Assembly: GCF_014202335.1 (NCBI RefSeq)
Contig: NZ_JACHGP010000002.1
Location: forward strand, 434,001 to 498,000
Direction: 5' to 3'
Length of the DNA: 64,000 bases
From: Mycobacterium sp. AZCC_0083
Lineage (GTDB): Bacteria > Actinomycetota > Actinomycetes > Mycobacteriales > Mycobacteriaceae
Part shown: piece by piece, positions 8,372 through 17,246 of the stretch
Layout of the letters: each line of letters starts with the position of its first letter
Position numbering within the stretch: position 1 is the first letter of the stretch
The notes under the pieces: generated by a model
Seen by the model: only the letters and a program-made list of their open reading frames with translations
Databases searched by the model: none
Told to the model about the DNA's origin: nothing
Translations under genes and position numbers: made by a program

Positions 8372-9307
8372 ATGCACGTTTTCGTCACTGGCGGAACCGG
8401 CCATGCCGGTTCGTACATCATCCCCGAGCTCATCGCCGCCGGGCACCAGGTCACCGGTCTGGCCCGGTCGGACACGGCCGCGGCGACCCTGTCCGCGCTG
8501 GGCGCGACGGTGCGTCGCGGCAGCCTCGAGGATCTCGACGGGCTCAGGGAGGCGGCCGCGGACTCCGACGGCGTCATCCACGTCGCGCACCGGCAAGATC
8601 TGCTTCCGTCCGGCGGGCTGGACGCCGTGGCCGCCGCGGAGCTGCCGATCATGCTTGCCTACGGCGAGGCACTGGAAGGGACCGGAAAGCCGCTGGTCGC
8701 AGCGGGCAGTGTCGGCTCGCCTGGAAACCTGGGCCGGCCGGCCACCGAGGAAGACCCGGCGCTCCCCAGCGGGGAGGAGCACAAGGGCACCCTGCGGGCT
8801 CGCAACGTCGTGGAACGGGCTGTAATTGGCCTCGCCGAGCGGGGAGTGCGGTCTTCGATCGTGCGGCTTCCGCTCGTCGCGCACGGCACGACCGATAACG
8901 CTGGCTTCCTCCCCGGGCTGATCGCGCTCGCGAAGGAGAAGGGCTTCGCCGGCTACCCCGGAGACGGCGAAAACCTATGGGACGCCGTACACATCCGCGA
9001 TGTCGCCACCGTGTTCCGCCTGGCGTTGGAGAAGGGTCCGGCTGGTAGATATTGGCACGCGGTTCAGGATGGGGGCGTCCCGTTCCGCGAGATCGCCGAG
9101 GCCATTGGAAGCCGTCTGGGCCTGCCCGCGGTGAGCGTTCCCGTGGATGCATTGATGCTGCCGGGATATTTCGGCATGTTCACGAATCTGGTCACGATGG
9201 ACCTCCCAGCGTCCAGCCTCATTACCCGCGAGGCCCTGGGCTGGGAACCCGCTGAGCCCGGCCTGTTCGCCGATTTGGACAACGGACACTACTTCTCCGC
9301 CAACTGA
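8372..9307 (+). CDS. NAD(P)-dependent epimerase/dehydratase-like extended SDR
   Basis: A 311-residue atypical/extended short-chain dehydrogenase. The N-terminal glycine motif is TGGTGHAGSYIIPELIAAGH, followed by VTGLARSDTAA. The position of the catalytic YxxxK is occupied by EEHKGTLRARNVVERA, so the usual Tyr is not evident, as in atypical SDRs related to NAD-binding epimerase-like proteins. LWDAVHIRDVATVFRLALEK is a typical family segment. It follows the F420-type reductase after 33 bases, with AAGGA before the ATG, and is followed by an NTF2-like gene, so the three are probably co-transcribed. Confidence 0.87.
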   Translation: MHVFVTGGTGHAGSYIIPELIAAGHQVTGLARSDTAAATLSALGATVRRGSLEDLDGLREAAADSDGVIHVAHRQDLLPSGGLDAVAAAELPIMLAYGEALEGTGKPLVAAGSVGSPGNLGRPATEEDPALPSGEEHKGTLRARNVVERAVIGLAERGVRSSIVRLPLVAHGTTDNAGFLPGLIALAKEKGFAGYPGDGENLWDAVHIRDVATVFRLALEKGPAGRYWHAVQDGGVPFREIAEAIGSRLGLPAVSVPVDALMLPGYFGMFTNLVTMDLPASSLITREALGWEPAEPGLFADLDNGHYFSAN

Positions 9308-9353
9308 CGGCCTAGGCGCACCAACCGAATTCCCCACACTACGAGGAGCAACC

Positions 9354-9779
9354 ATGACCACGTTCGCCCCGCACCGCGACACCTTGGAGTCCTTCGTCGA
9401 CTGCATCCACGGCGGCGTCGACAACGACGTCCTCACCGGTTTGCTCGCCGAGGACGTGCGGCTATACGGCCCGTTCGGCGATGACCCAGTCGTCGGCCGC
9501 GACGCCGCCGTGCAGACCATCAAGAAAGTCAACAAACTGTCCTCCGACGACACCTACATGGAGGTCCTCAGCGGCGAGACCCACCACGCCGCACACTTCC
9601 GGCTGCAAGTCGGAGACGCCGCGGTCAACGGCATCTTCTTCGTCCTGCTCGACGCCGACGGCAAGATCGCCGAAGTGAGCATCTTCTACCGCACGCTGCC
9701 GGCCGGCGTTGCGCTGCAGCGCAACCTCGCGGAGGCAATCGGCATACCGCCCTGGGAATTACGCACGAACGGGGAGTGA
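9354..9779 (+). CDS. SnoaL/NTF2-like protein (first copy)
   Basis: A 141-residue NTF2-fold protein. It begins MTTFAPHRDTLESFVDCIHG and contains LLAEDVRLYGPFGDDPVVGR, then THHAAHFRLQVGDAAVNGIF and ADGKIAEVSIFYRTLPAG, the curved sheet of the SnoaL-like family. Such proteins are small-molecule isomerases, cyclases or binding partners. AGGAG precedes the ATG. It is closely similar to the gene at 10669, with matching start, middle and WELRTN ends, so the two are paralogues from a local duplication. Confidence 0.85.
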   Translation: MTTFAPHRDTLESFVDCIHGGVDNDVLTGLLAEDVRLYGPFGDDPVVGRDAAVQTIKKVNKLSSDDTYMEVLSGETHHAAHFRLQVGDAAVNGIFFVLLDADGKIAEVSIFYRTLPAGVALQRNLAEAIGIPPWELRTNGE

Positions 9780-9781
9780 GG

Positions 9782-9838
9782 CGTGGCCCGCCATGGCGTG
9801 GGGGACTTCAACTTCTCCCTTGGCGTCAACGTCGGCTG
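9782..9838 (+). pseudogene. C-terminal relic of a second F420-type reductase
   Basis: A 19-codon frame reads VARHGVGDFNFSLGVNVG and stops. It matches the end of the reductase at 7715 (LARNGVGNYDFALGATVSG) both in pattern and in position of the stop. It lies between an NTF2-like gene and an SDR gene, where a duplicated reductase would be expected. I read it as the surviving tail of a deleted second reductase copy. Confidence 0.6.
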
Positions 9839-9901
9839 AGTTCGACGCCGGATCCGGCACGCGAATCGGAAACATCAACCATCAATTCAATGGGAGTGAT
9901 C

Positions 9902-10635
9902 GTGGGAAAACTAGATAACAAAGTCGCGGTGATCACCGGCGCGACAAGTGGTATGGCACTGGCCGGTGCCAAGTTGTTCGTTGACGAAGGCGCTCACGTC
10001 TTCATCTCGGGCCGACGGCAGCAAGCCGTGGATGAAGCCGTGAAGCTGATCGGCCGAAATGTGACCGGCGTACAGGGCGATTCGGCCGACCTCGACGATC
10101 TGGACCGTTTGTTCGACACGGTCAAACAGGAAAGGGCTCGATCGACGTGTTGTGGGCAAGCGCCGGGACGGGCGCACAAGGCCGGCTCGGCGAGATCACC
10201 GAGGAGGACTTCGATGCCGCCTTCATGTTGAACGCGCGCGGGACGCTGTTCACGGTCCAGAAGGCGCTGCCGCTGTTCAACGATGGCGGCTCGATCTTCA
10301 TGACCGGGTCAAACGCTTCGCTGCGGGGCTATCCCAATTGGAGTGTGTACGCGGGAAGCAAGGCCGTGCTGCCCGCCTACGCACGGGTGTGGGTGTCGGA
10401 GTTGAGGGACATGAAGATCCGGGTGAACGTGCTGACCCCTGGGCAGGTCGCCACGCCGGCCCTGGAACAGGTGATGACCGAGGAGCAGAAGGCGCAGTTC
10501 GAGTCCGTGATCCCGCGCCGAGAGTCGGGCCGCCCCGAGGAGATCGCCTCGGCCGCCTTGTTCCTCGCCTCGGACGACTCGAGCTATGTCAATGGCATGG
10601 AGTTGGTTGTCGACGGCGGCACCACAGTGATCTGA
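9902..10635 (+). pseudogene. SDR oxidoreductase interrupted by a single frameshift
   Basis: A classical short-chain dehydrogenase split over two frames. The first part (GTG 9902, GGAG upstream) reads NKVAVITGATSGMALAGAKL, then FISGRRQQAVDEAVKLIG and DRLFDTVKQE. The second resumes as GSIDVLWASAGTGAQGRL, then TGSNASLRGYPNWSVYAGSK (Ser, and Tyr-x3-Lys), then RVNVLTPGQVATPALEQ and the VVDGGTTVI end. One base appears to be missing in the run near 10128-10134 (gaaaggg): adding it restores VKQEKGSIDVLW. All catalytic residues are otherwise present, so decay is recent or the shift is a sequencing error. Confidence 0.8.
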
Positions 10636-10668
10636 ATGCCCAAGCAAACAACGATATTAGGAGTAACC

Positions 10669-11094
10669 ATGACCACCTTCGCCCTGCACCGCGACACCGT
10701 GGAATTCTTCGTCGACTGCATGCACGGCGGCGCAGACAAAGACGCTCTTTCCGGAATCCTCGCCGAGGACGTGGTGATGTACGGCCCGCTCAGCGATGAG
10801 CCACTCAGCGGCCGCGAGGCAGTCCTCGAAGCCATACGGACCGTCGGCACGGTGGCGGCCGACCTCACCTACAAGGAAGTCCTCAGCGGCGGGACACACC
10901 ACGCCGCGTACTTCCGGCTGCAGATCGAAGACACCGTTGTCAACGGGATGGACTACATCCTGCTGGACGCTGACGGCAAGATCGCCGAGGTGACCATATG
11001 GTGGCGCCCGCTGCCTGCCGGTGTCGACATGCAGGGGTACCTTGCTGGCCTCCTCGGCATGCAGCCCTGGGAACTGCGCACGAACGTGGAGTGA
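10669..11094 (+). CDS. SnoaL/NTF2-like protein (second copy)
   Basis: A 141-residue NTF2-fold protein with ATG at 10669 preceded by AGGAG. It opens MTTFALHRDTVEFFVDCMHG and ends PWELRTNVE, aligning along its whole length with the 9354 protein. It follows the frameshifted SDR by 33 bases. The position completes a repeated module of reductase, SDR and NTF2-like protein. Function is unknown beyond small-molecule binding or turnover. Confidence 0.85.
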   Translation: MTTFALHRDTVEFFVDCMHGGADKDALSGILAEDVVMYGPLSDEPLSGREAVLEAIRTVGTVAADLTYKEVLSGGTHHAAYFRLQIEDTVVNGMDYILLDADGKIAEVTIWWRPLPAGVDMQGYLAGLLGMQPWELRTNVE

Positions 11095-11320
11095 CGCAGT
11101 CGAAAATCATTGGGCAGCAAGGCATGGCCGATCAAACTTACTGGTGGCACCCCATATTCGATTGCTGCACGTTAGTCAACGAAGCACGTAGGCACGCTGC
11201 CACGGAGCGTTAGCGACGTCTCGTTTGTGGAGAAACGACACGCTTGTACCGCAAGCCCGGGTCGGTGTCGGCGTGCCGATGCCCGACAACTCGGCGACCT
11301 GCCAAATCCGCGTCGAAAGC

Positions 11321-13453
11321 TCATCCACACAGCGGAATTGGACAGTTGGGCGCTCTTGGCGCTGGTGCAGAGTGCTGCGCAGGAGCAGGAGGCGGGGCTG
11401 GCGCGGGTCGCGGGGCAGGAGGCGGTGCCTCGTGTGCTGGCGGTGCCTGTCGGGCTGGCTGCTCCCGCACCACCTCTGGCGCCCGCGGAGCAGGTGCTTG
11501 GTGGACAGGCGCTTGCCGGGCCGCCGCCCCGGGAGCGGGAGCCTGGGGAGCGGGCGGCTCGATCGCGGGGGCGGGAGCCTGGGCTATGGGAGCCGGAGCG
11601 ACTTGCACGGGTGATTTGTCCGCGCTCCGCTGCTGCGGTGGCTCTTGCTGCGCCGGTTTCGGCGTGCGGTCTTGCGGCTCAGGATTCGTCACCTGCGGAA
11701 CTGGATTGTCCTGGCGAGGCGTCGAGTCCTCGGGCGCACGAGGCACCGAAGGGGAGGGTCGAGTCGCTGGTGCCGGTTCGGCTGGCGGCGGCACGGCGGG
11801 ATTCGGCGAATCAGCCTTCGGCGGGATCTCACCGCGTCGCGCCGAAGGATCGGGGCCACTTCCTGGCGCCATGTTGCCCGGTGCGGGCTTAGGCTTTCCC
11901 TGTAGTTGGTCGACTTTCGGCGGTGTGTAGACGGGCACCGGCGAAAGTTTCGGTGCGGTAAATCCGGGTGACACCTTTGACGGCGGCGTTGCGGGCGCGG
12001 GTGCCGTCAAAGCTGGTGGTGTAAAAGGCCTTTGGTGGTCTGTCGTCTGCGTGGCGGGTCGCTGCCCAGGTGCCGACAGTGGCTGCGATCCGGCGGGCAT
12101 GGTGACGCGCGGAGCGAGTTCCCTAGTGAAGTCGCGGGCGGATTTGTCCGCGAGGTCCTTCACCGAGGGCCCCGAGTTTGCCGCATTGTCATTGGAGATG
12201 AACTGTGCCAGTGAAGCGTTCAGGTTTACCACCGGGGCCGAGAGGTGGGTGTTGTCGTGGTTGACTGACTGGGCGGTCGATGCGGTGGACAGCGGCGCCC
12301 AGTCGCGATTGCGCGGATCGTGCCAATCCCGGTTCATGTTCCAGTTTTGGTAGAGGTTCGGGTTGAATCCGTGGGCCTGGTTCCACTGCGTGCGGTGGTA
12401 CACGGGGTCGTCGTTCTGAAACTTCCACCGGTAGTACTGCTCGTACGGGTGGTGGCCGTTGTACCAGTCCTGATCGCGTGGATCACCGGGTTGGTCACGG
12501 CGTTGGCCAAAGTCGTTACGGCCGTCGCGGTCCCAGCCGTTGCGGTCATAGCCGGCCCAGTTATAGCCAGCCCAGTTGTAGCCCCGGTGGTCGTAGCCCC
12601 ACCGGTCGTAGCCCGATCGGTCATACCCCCACCGGTCGAAGCCTAGGAAGTCGTAGCCGTACTGGTTGTAGCCGCTGAGATCGTAGTTGTACCAGTTGGT
12701 TGGGTCATAGCCGTAGAGCTGCCCCCACGTCGGGTCGTAGTAACCCATGTCTTCGAGGTTCGGTGTCAGCGGAGGCGCGTAGGGCTGTGGCCAGTCGTCC
12801 GCGGGGGCATCCGGAACACCGGGCGGCGCCGCGGCGAAGTCGTCGGGCGCCGGGGTCCCTGCCTCATCCGAGGTTGGGTATCCCCAGCTGGGCGCAGTCG
12901 CGCTCGTCAGGGCCACATCCGGCGGCTGCGAGGGGTCGCCCGGGTCGGCGGCTGGCGGTGCGGGAAGTGGCGAGGGCAGCGCGGGCAGTTGTTGCGCCGA
13001 ATCGGGTGTGTACTGCAGAAGTTCTTGTGTCAGTTGCAAATACAGGTTCTGCAGGCTGGTCCGCTGAGGTGATGCCGACAGGTAGTCCAAGTCCTGTTTC
13101 GCCTCATTGAGTGAGGTGCGCGCGTCGGTCAGCTGATCGGGTGTGGGCTGCTGTCCGCTGCCGAGAATGTCCTGGGCCTGCTTCAGATCGTTGACGACGG
13201 CGGCGAGGACGACGTCCTGTGAATGCTCGGGAAAGACTGCCTTCTCGGCACCCCACAGAGCGCCTCCCGGCGAGGCCTCGTACGTTGCGCCCAGCAGACC
13301 CACGACGAGTAACACGACCAATCCGCCAGCGGTGGCCACCTTGCCGCGGCGCGAACGGGGTACGAGCCTGCGCCACCGCGACATCGGTTGCTCGGCCGGC
13401 TCGGCAAACTGCAGAACGTCCTCGGGGACGGGTGGGGGACTGAGAGCCGTCAT
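11321..13453 (-). CDS. Anti-sigma-like single-pass membrane protein with GYDxx and Pro-rich repeats
   Basis: A 710-residue membrane protein with ATG at 13453 after AGGAGGT. Residues about 22-35 are basic (SRWRRLVPRSRRGK), then a single membrane helix (VATAGGLVVLLVVGLLGATY). The next 100 residues (PGGALWGAEKAVFPEHSQDV, then helices with DARTSLNEAKQDLDYL) resemble the extracytoplasmic part of mycobacterial anti-sigma factors of the RsdA kind, but the cytoplasmic sigma-binding part is very short. A Tyr/Asp/Asn-rich segment with ten tandem GYDxx pentapeptides follows. The last 300 residues are Pro/Ala-rich and end CPIPLCG. Probably an envelope-spanning protein. No sigma gene is next to it, so an anti-sigma role is uncertain. 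Confidence 0.75.
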   Translation of the reverse strand: MTALSPPPVPEDVLQFAEPAEQPMSRWRRLVPRSRRGKVATAGGLVVLLVVGLLGATYEASPGGALWGAEKAVFPEHSQDVVLAAVVNDLKQAQDILGSGQQPTPDQLTDARTSLNEAKQDLDYLSASPQRTSLQNLYLQLTQELLQYTPDSAQQLPALPSPLPAPPAADPGDPSQPPDVALTSATAPSWGYPTSDEAGTPAPDDFAAAPPGVPDAPADDWPQPYAPPLTPNLEDMGYYDPTWGQLYGYDPTNWYNYDLSGYNQYGYDFLGFDRWGYDRSGYDRWGYDHRGYNWAGYNWAGYDRNGWDRDGRNDFGQRRDQPGDPRDQDWYNGHHPYEQYYRWKFQNDDPVYHRTQWNQAHGFNPNLYQNWNMNRDWHDPRNRDWAPLSTASTAQSVNHDNTHLSAPVVNLNASLAQFISNDNAANSGPSVKDLADKSARDFTRELAPRVTMPAGSQPLSAPGQRPATQTTDHQRPFTPPALTAPAPATPPSKVSPGFTAPKLSPVPVYTPPKVDQLQGKPKPAPGNMAPGSGPDPSARRGEIPPKADSPNPAVPPPAEPAPATRPSPSVPRAPEDSTPRQDNPVPQVTNPEPQDRTPKPAQQEPPQQRSADKSPVQVAPAPIAQAPAPAIEPPAPQAPAPGAAARQAPVHQAPAPRAPEVVREQPARQAPPAHEAPPPAPRPAPAPPPAPAQHSAPAPRAPNCPIPLCG
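12524..12673 (-). repeat. Ten tandem 15-bp units encoding GYDxx pentapeptides
   Basis: Read on the minus strand, the units are GYNQY, GYDFL, GFDRW, GYDRS, GYDRW, GYDHR, GYNWA, GYNWA, GYDRN and GWDRD. Each is exactly 15 bases. The consensus is Gly-aromatic-Asp/Asn-x-x. The array lies outside the membrane by the predicted topology. Confidence 0.9.
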
Positions 13454-13828
13454 GCCGACCTCCTGACAACGACCGATAGCCGCGCGATTGCGGATGCTTA
13501 GGTGCTTGCTGGCTCCGGCTTTAGACCTAGCGACCAGATTTACTAAGCACAACTAAAATCTACGCGCGCCTGCCGGGCACACCCAGCCTCGCGATGAAAC
13601 TCTTAGCAAGCCACAGCTCTCGCATAGAGACGCACAGGACGCAGTCGGCGGTCCCGCCGCACCATGGCCGAGAGGTGCAGGCTCTCCGTCAAGTGGCTAC
13701 CGGACAAGGGGGACTCTGACAGTACCCGTATTACGGGGGTCTCCTTGGCGTCGGGAATACCGCATAACTTGCTACGAGAGATGCCCGGCTGAACTAACGG
13801 TCTTGTCCGACCAACGAGAAAGGCGACA
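13454..13828. other. Divergent intergenic region
   Basis: About 375 bases between the leftward membrane protein and the rightward SDR. It should hold both promoters. No gene is supported. TTGGCG (13746) and TAACTT (13766) sit at a promoter-like spacing but this is weak. Confidence 0.35.
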
Positions 13829-14623
13829 GTGGTAAACAGCCAATTTACAACGCATGCAGAACTTTTCGATCTGAGTGGTAAGCACGGCCTCGTCACCGGT
13901 GGTACCAGGGGCATCGGGATGATGATCGCGCGCGGGCTTCTCCAGGCGGGCGTCCGCGTAGTCATCAGCTCACGCAGCGCAGAAGCGTGCGCTCAGGCGC
14001 AGGAACAGCTCTCCGAATTCGGCGACGTCTGGGCGGTCCCCGCCGATCTGTCCCGGCACGAGGAGTGTGAGCGCCTCGCTCGCCTCGTCACGGCCGATTC
14101 TGGGAGTCTCGACATCCTCGTCAACAATGCGGGTGCAATGTGGGACGAGCCATTGGCGACGTTCCCGGACGCTGCCTGGGACACGGTCATCGACCTCAAC
14201 CTGAAGGCGCCGTTTTGGCTGGTGCAGTCGCTGCTGCCCGCACTTCGTAACGCTGGGACCGCCGACGATCCCGCGCGGATCATCAACATCGGCAGCATCG
14301 CCGCCATACACATTCCCCAACGGCCCAACTACTCGTACTCCAGCAGCAAGGCTGCGCTGCATCAACTCACCAGAGTGCTCGCCAAGGAGCTGGGCCCACA
14401 GCACATCACGGTGAACGCGGTGGCGCCGGGACCGTTCCCTTCGACGATGATGGCTGCGACCCTCGACGAGTTCGGCGAGGTGATCGCGGCGTCGGCCCCG
14501 CTGCGCCGGATCGGCCGCGACGACGACATGGCGGGTGTCGCCGTGTTCCTCGCCAGCCGCGCAGGGGCTTACCTAACGGGCACCATCGTCCCCGTCGACG
14601 GAGGGATCGCCACGACCGCGTGA
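13829..14623 (+). CDS. Classical SDR oxidoreductase
   Basis: A 264-residue short-chain dehydrogenase/reductase. The cofactor motif is GLVTGGTRGIGMMIARGLL with VVISSRS for NADP preference, then DILVNNAGAMWDE. Catalysis uses the Ser of INIGSIAAIHI and the Tyr/Lys of YSYSSSKAALHQLTRV. It ends with the usual GTIVPVDGGIATTA. The GTG start at 13829 follows gagaaagg. It is upstream of an XRE regulator with a 160-base gap; the two may form a regulator-enzyme pair. Substrate unknown. Confidence 0.92.
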   Translation: MVNSQFTTHAELFDLSGKHGLVTGGTRGIGMMIARGLLQAGVRVVISSRSAEACAQAQEQLSEFGDVWAVPADLSRHEECERLARLVTADSGSLDILVNNAGAMWDEPLATFPDAAWDTVIDLNLKAPFWLVQSLLPALRNAGTADDPARIINIGSIAAIHIPQRPNYSYSSSKAALHQLTRVLAKELGPQHITVNAVAPGPFPSTMMAATLDEFGEVIAASAPLRRIGRDDDMAGVAVFLASRAGAYLTGTIVPVDGGIATTA

Positions 14624-14783
14624 TCCTTTTGGCGGCGACATCGGCGCGATGCCGGGCTCCACAATTTCCCTCACCGTGGCATGCAGTCTCCGGTCATGAC
14701 CGACGTCTGATCTGTCGGACGCTGAGGCTTCAGGGTATTGGCGGTACCTCCCTTCTCTTGCGGCGCGGGCCTACGGTGAGTGG

Positions 14784-15677
14784 ATGGCCGCCACACTTGA
14801 TCTGCGCACCGAGATCCGAGAGTTTCTGAGGTCGCGTCGCGCCCGCATCGCGCCGGAGCTGGCTGGCCTGGCCGCCTACGGTGGCAATCGTCGGGTCAAG
14901 GGTCTACGTCGAGAGGAGGTAGCACTACTCGCTGGGGTTTCGGTCGAGTATTACGTACGCATTGAGCGCGGCAGCCTGGCTGGCACCTCGGAGGGCGTGC
15001 TCGATGCGCTATCCACGGCGTTACAACTCACCGAAGCGGAGCGCGATCACCTGTTGCATCTCGCACGCCAGTCCGCGGCGCCCGTCGGTCGACGGCGCCG
15101 CACACCTCCCGCGACGGTGCGTCCGGCGCTGCAGCAGGTGCTCGACGCCATTACCGGTGCACCGGCGTTGATCCGCAATGGGCGCCACGACGTGCTCGCC
15201 ATCAATCAACTGGGTCGCGCGCTGTATTCGCCGGTGCTGGCCGACCCGCGACGCCCTGCCAACATGGCGCGATTCGTGTACTTGAATCCCACCGATGCCG
15301 AGCCGTTCTTCGTCGACTACGACCAGGTGGCGCGGAACGCGGCCGCGATGTTGCGCATGGAGGTGGGCCGTAATCCCCACGACGAGGAGCTCATCGCCTT
15401 AGTGGGTGAATTATCAACGTGCAGTGAGCTATTCCGGCAGCAGTGGGCATCTCAGGACGTGCGACTAAAGGGATACGGGAGCAAGCGTGTGAACCATCCG
15501 GTGGTGGGGCGGCTCGACTTGAACTTCGAGTCCATGGATCTACCCACCGAATCTGGCCTGCAGTTGAATGTCTACACCGCACCTGCGGGAGGCCCGGCCG
15601 CTGACAATCTGGCCCTGTTGGCGTCGTGGGCGAGCCAGGAGACGTTGGGAAACGCGCTCCATGCTACCGGCGGATAA
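14784..15677 (+). CDS. XRE-family regulator with MmyB-like ligand-binding domain
   Basis: A 297-residue regulator. Residues about 1-95 are a Cro/C1-type helix-turn-helix: EIREFLRSRRARI, VKGLRREEVALLAGVSVEYY, VRIERGSLAGTSEGVLDAL. Residues about 115-290 are the MmyB-like PAS-fold domain (ALIRNGRHDVLAINQLGRAL, RFVYLNPTDAEPFFVDYD, NHPVVGRLDLNFESMDLP). Members bind fatty-acid-like ligands and usually control a neighbouring SDR, here the gene ending at 14623. Confidence 0.92.
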   Translation: MAATLDLRTEIREFLRSRRARIAPELAGLAAYGGNRRVKGLRREEVALLAGVSVEYYVRIERGSLAGTSEGVLDALSTALQLTEAERDHLLHLARQSAAPVGRRRRTPPATVRPALQQVLDAITGAPALIRNGRHDVLAINQLGRALYSPVLADPRRPANMARFVYLNPTDAEPFFVDYDQVARNAAAMLRMEVGRNPHDEELIALVGELSTCSELFRQQWASQDVRLKGYGSKRVNHPVVGRLDLNFESMDLPTESGLQLNVYTAPAGGPAADNLALLASWASQETLGNALHATGG

Positions 15678-16053
15678 CCCGTCCTTCAGTCCGTCTGCGT
15701 CAAGGACCGCATTGCTGGAACCAATCCTTCCTTGATCGGGGGCGACGCCGTCAACCCATGGAGTTGCCACCAGGGCAACGGCGCTATCGAAGCACGAATA
15801 GGGCTTGTTTTCAGTGTAATTCGTTCGTACTGGTAACTCGCCATATTCGATACCGCCGTCTTCCCTGCGCGTGCGGTCGCTGTGGAACCGTCGAGCGGCG
15901 CCGATGGGGGAGGCAGGTGGATCACGTCGCCCGACGCCGAAATGTCGTGGCGGTTTCAATTGAGCAAAGGAACCGCAGCCAACCCGCGATGCGAGGGCCG
16001 ATATCGACTGCGTGGCTTTAGTGTTGGCTGCTGTGGTCGGACTGGACAGTTGT
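15678..16053. other. Intergenic stretch
   Basis: About 375 bases with no supported gene. At 15826-15860 it carries one copy of an imperfect motif (ACTGGTAACTCGCCATATTC and following bases) that has look-alikes in other gaps of this window. Confidence 0.4.
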
Positions 16054-16461
16054 GTGACGCGCTGGAGGGTCGCGCTGCATGTAATTGTTTCGTTGTTGAT
16101 AGTTGTCACCTCCGGACTGGCGATCACCCCGGTGGCTCATGCGGCTGCCGCCGCGGCGAGACTGTCGGTGTCATCGACGTGGCAGACCGGTTTCATCGCC
16201 CACTTCACCATCGTCAACGCGAGCACGGCGCCGATGACGGATTGGCGGCTCGAATTCGACTTGCCGGCTGGTGAATCCGTCTCGCACACGTGGAGTAGCA
16301 CCCTTGGGCAATACGGCACGCACTATGTTCTCACCCCTGCGAATTGGAATCGCATCATTGCGCCGGGCGGTTCGGCGACAGGTGGTCTGAGAGGCGTGCT
16401 GACCGGCTTCTACACACCACCGTCGAATTGTGTGCTCAACGGGCAATACCCCTGCTCCTAG
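16054..16461 (+). CDS. Secreted cellulose-binding-domain (CBM2) protein without catalytic domain
   Basis: About 135 residues. A signal peptide (VTRWRVALHVIVSLLIVVTS, ending PVAHA-AAAA) is followed by one CBM2 module: VSSTWQTGFIAHFTIVN, APMTDWRLEFDLPAGESV, a Trp in SHTWSSTLG, VLTPANWNRIIAPGGS, and a Cys near the end (NCVLNGQYPC). No enzyme domain is present. M. tuberculosis Rv1987 is a protein of the same size and design. I place the start at GTG 16054, which gives a compact signal peptide; GTG 16012 would add 14 residues. Confidence 0.85.
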   Translation: MTRWRVALHVIVSLLIVVTSGLAITPVAHAAAAAARLSVSSTWQTGFIAHFTIVNASTAPMTDWRLEFDLPAGESVSHTWSSTLGQYGTHYVLTPANWNRIIAPGGSATGGLRGVLTGFYTPPSNCVLNGQYPCS

Positions 16462-16601
16462 AGGCTTTTGCGCGCCGAGGTTCGACCACTCCGATGCCCG
16501 CCGACTGCGTGTCGCTTGAGCGATTCGGTCATAGTTCCGGCCGGGCGAGCGGTTCAGCCGAAAATTTGACCCACACCGAAGGAAGACGCAAGAGTGAGCC
16601 C

Positions 16602-17204
16602 ATGAAGACGATCGCATACCGCCACACGGCAGTCGTCGGCCTGGCCGTCGTCGCATTGATCACCGTGGGCTGCAGCAATGGCAAGAGCATCGATGCGTCG
16701 GCGCCGCCGCAGGTCGGGTTGATCGCCACCTCCGAGACTCAAGCCCCGCCCACCGAAGTGAAGCTCACCGGGGAGAGAGACGTCGAGGTGACGCTGACCG
16801 GTCCGATTGCAGCCAAGTACGCGTCGGCAACCGAGAATCAGCGGCAGGCTCTCGGCAAGCCACTGACGGGTGACCGCAATGCGGGGGCACGGGAGAGCGG
16901 TGTGGTGTTCCAGCAGTTCCAGGGCGGCGTGATCACTGCCAAGAACGACGAAGCGGGCACGCCTGGATACATCACGTGGGGCAAGATCCGGGAGGCCTGG
17001 AATGTCCCGCGCGACCCAGAGGGCGTGCCTGCGGTCACCGGCGATAACGGCTCAGTGGGTCCGCTGGGCGCGCCCACCAGCGACGAGAACACCGTCGGCG
17101 ATCTCCTCGTTACGACCTTTGAACACGGCAAGATCGATTACGACGCGAAGACGGGCCAGGTCGAGGTGACGGTCAACGGCAAGGTCGTACCCTCCGGGCT
17201 GTAG
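16602..17204 (+). CDS. LGFP-repeat lipoprotein
   Basis: A 200-residue lipoprotein. The ATG at 16602 starts a lipoprotein signal with lipobox ITVGC (Cys about residue 23). The mature part carries LGFP-type motifs: QRQALGKPLTGD, VVFQQFQGGVITAKND, GTPGYITWGKIREAW and VGPLGAPTSDE, ending with FEHGKIDYDAKTGQVEV. LGFP repeats associate with the mycobacterial cell wall; the same module is fused to the amidase at 4953. It probably acts as an envelope-anchored structural or binding protein. Confidence 0.88.
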   Translation: MKTIAYRHTAVVGLAVVALITVGCSNGKSIDASAPPQVGLIATSETQAPPTEVKLTGERDVEVTLTGPIAAKYASATENQRQALGKPLTGDRNAGARESGVVFQQFQGGVITAKNDEAGTPGYITWGKIREAWNVPRDPEGVPAVTGDNGSVGPLGAPTSDENTVGDLLVTTFEHGKIDYDAKTGQVEVTVNGKVVPSGL

Positions 17205-17246
17205 ATGGCGGGTGGCGACTCGGACCTGCATCGAGCTTGATCGTGG

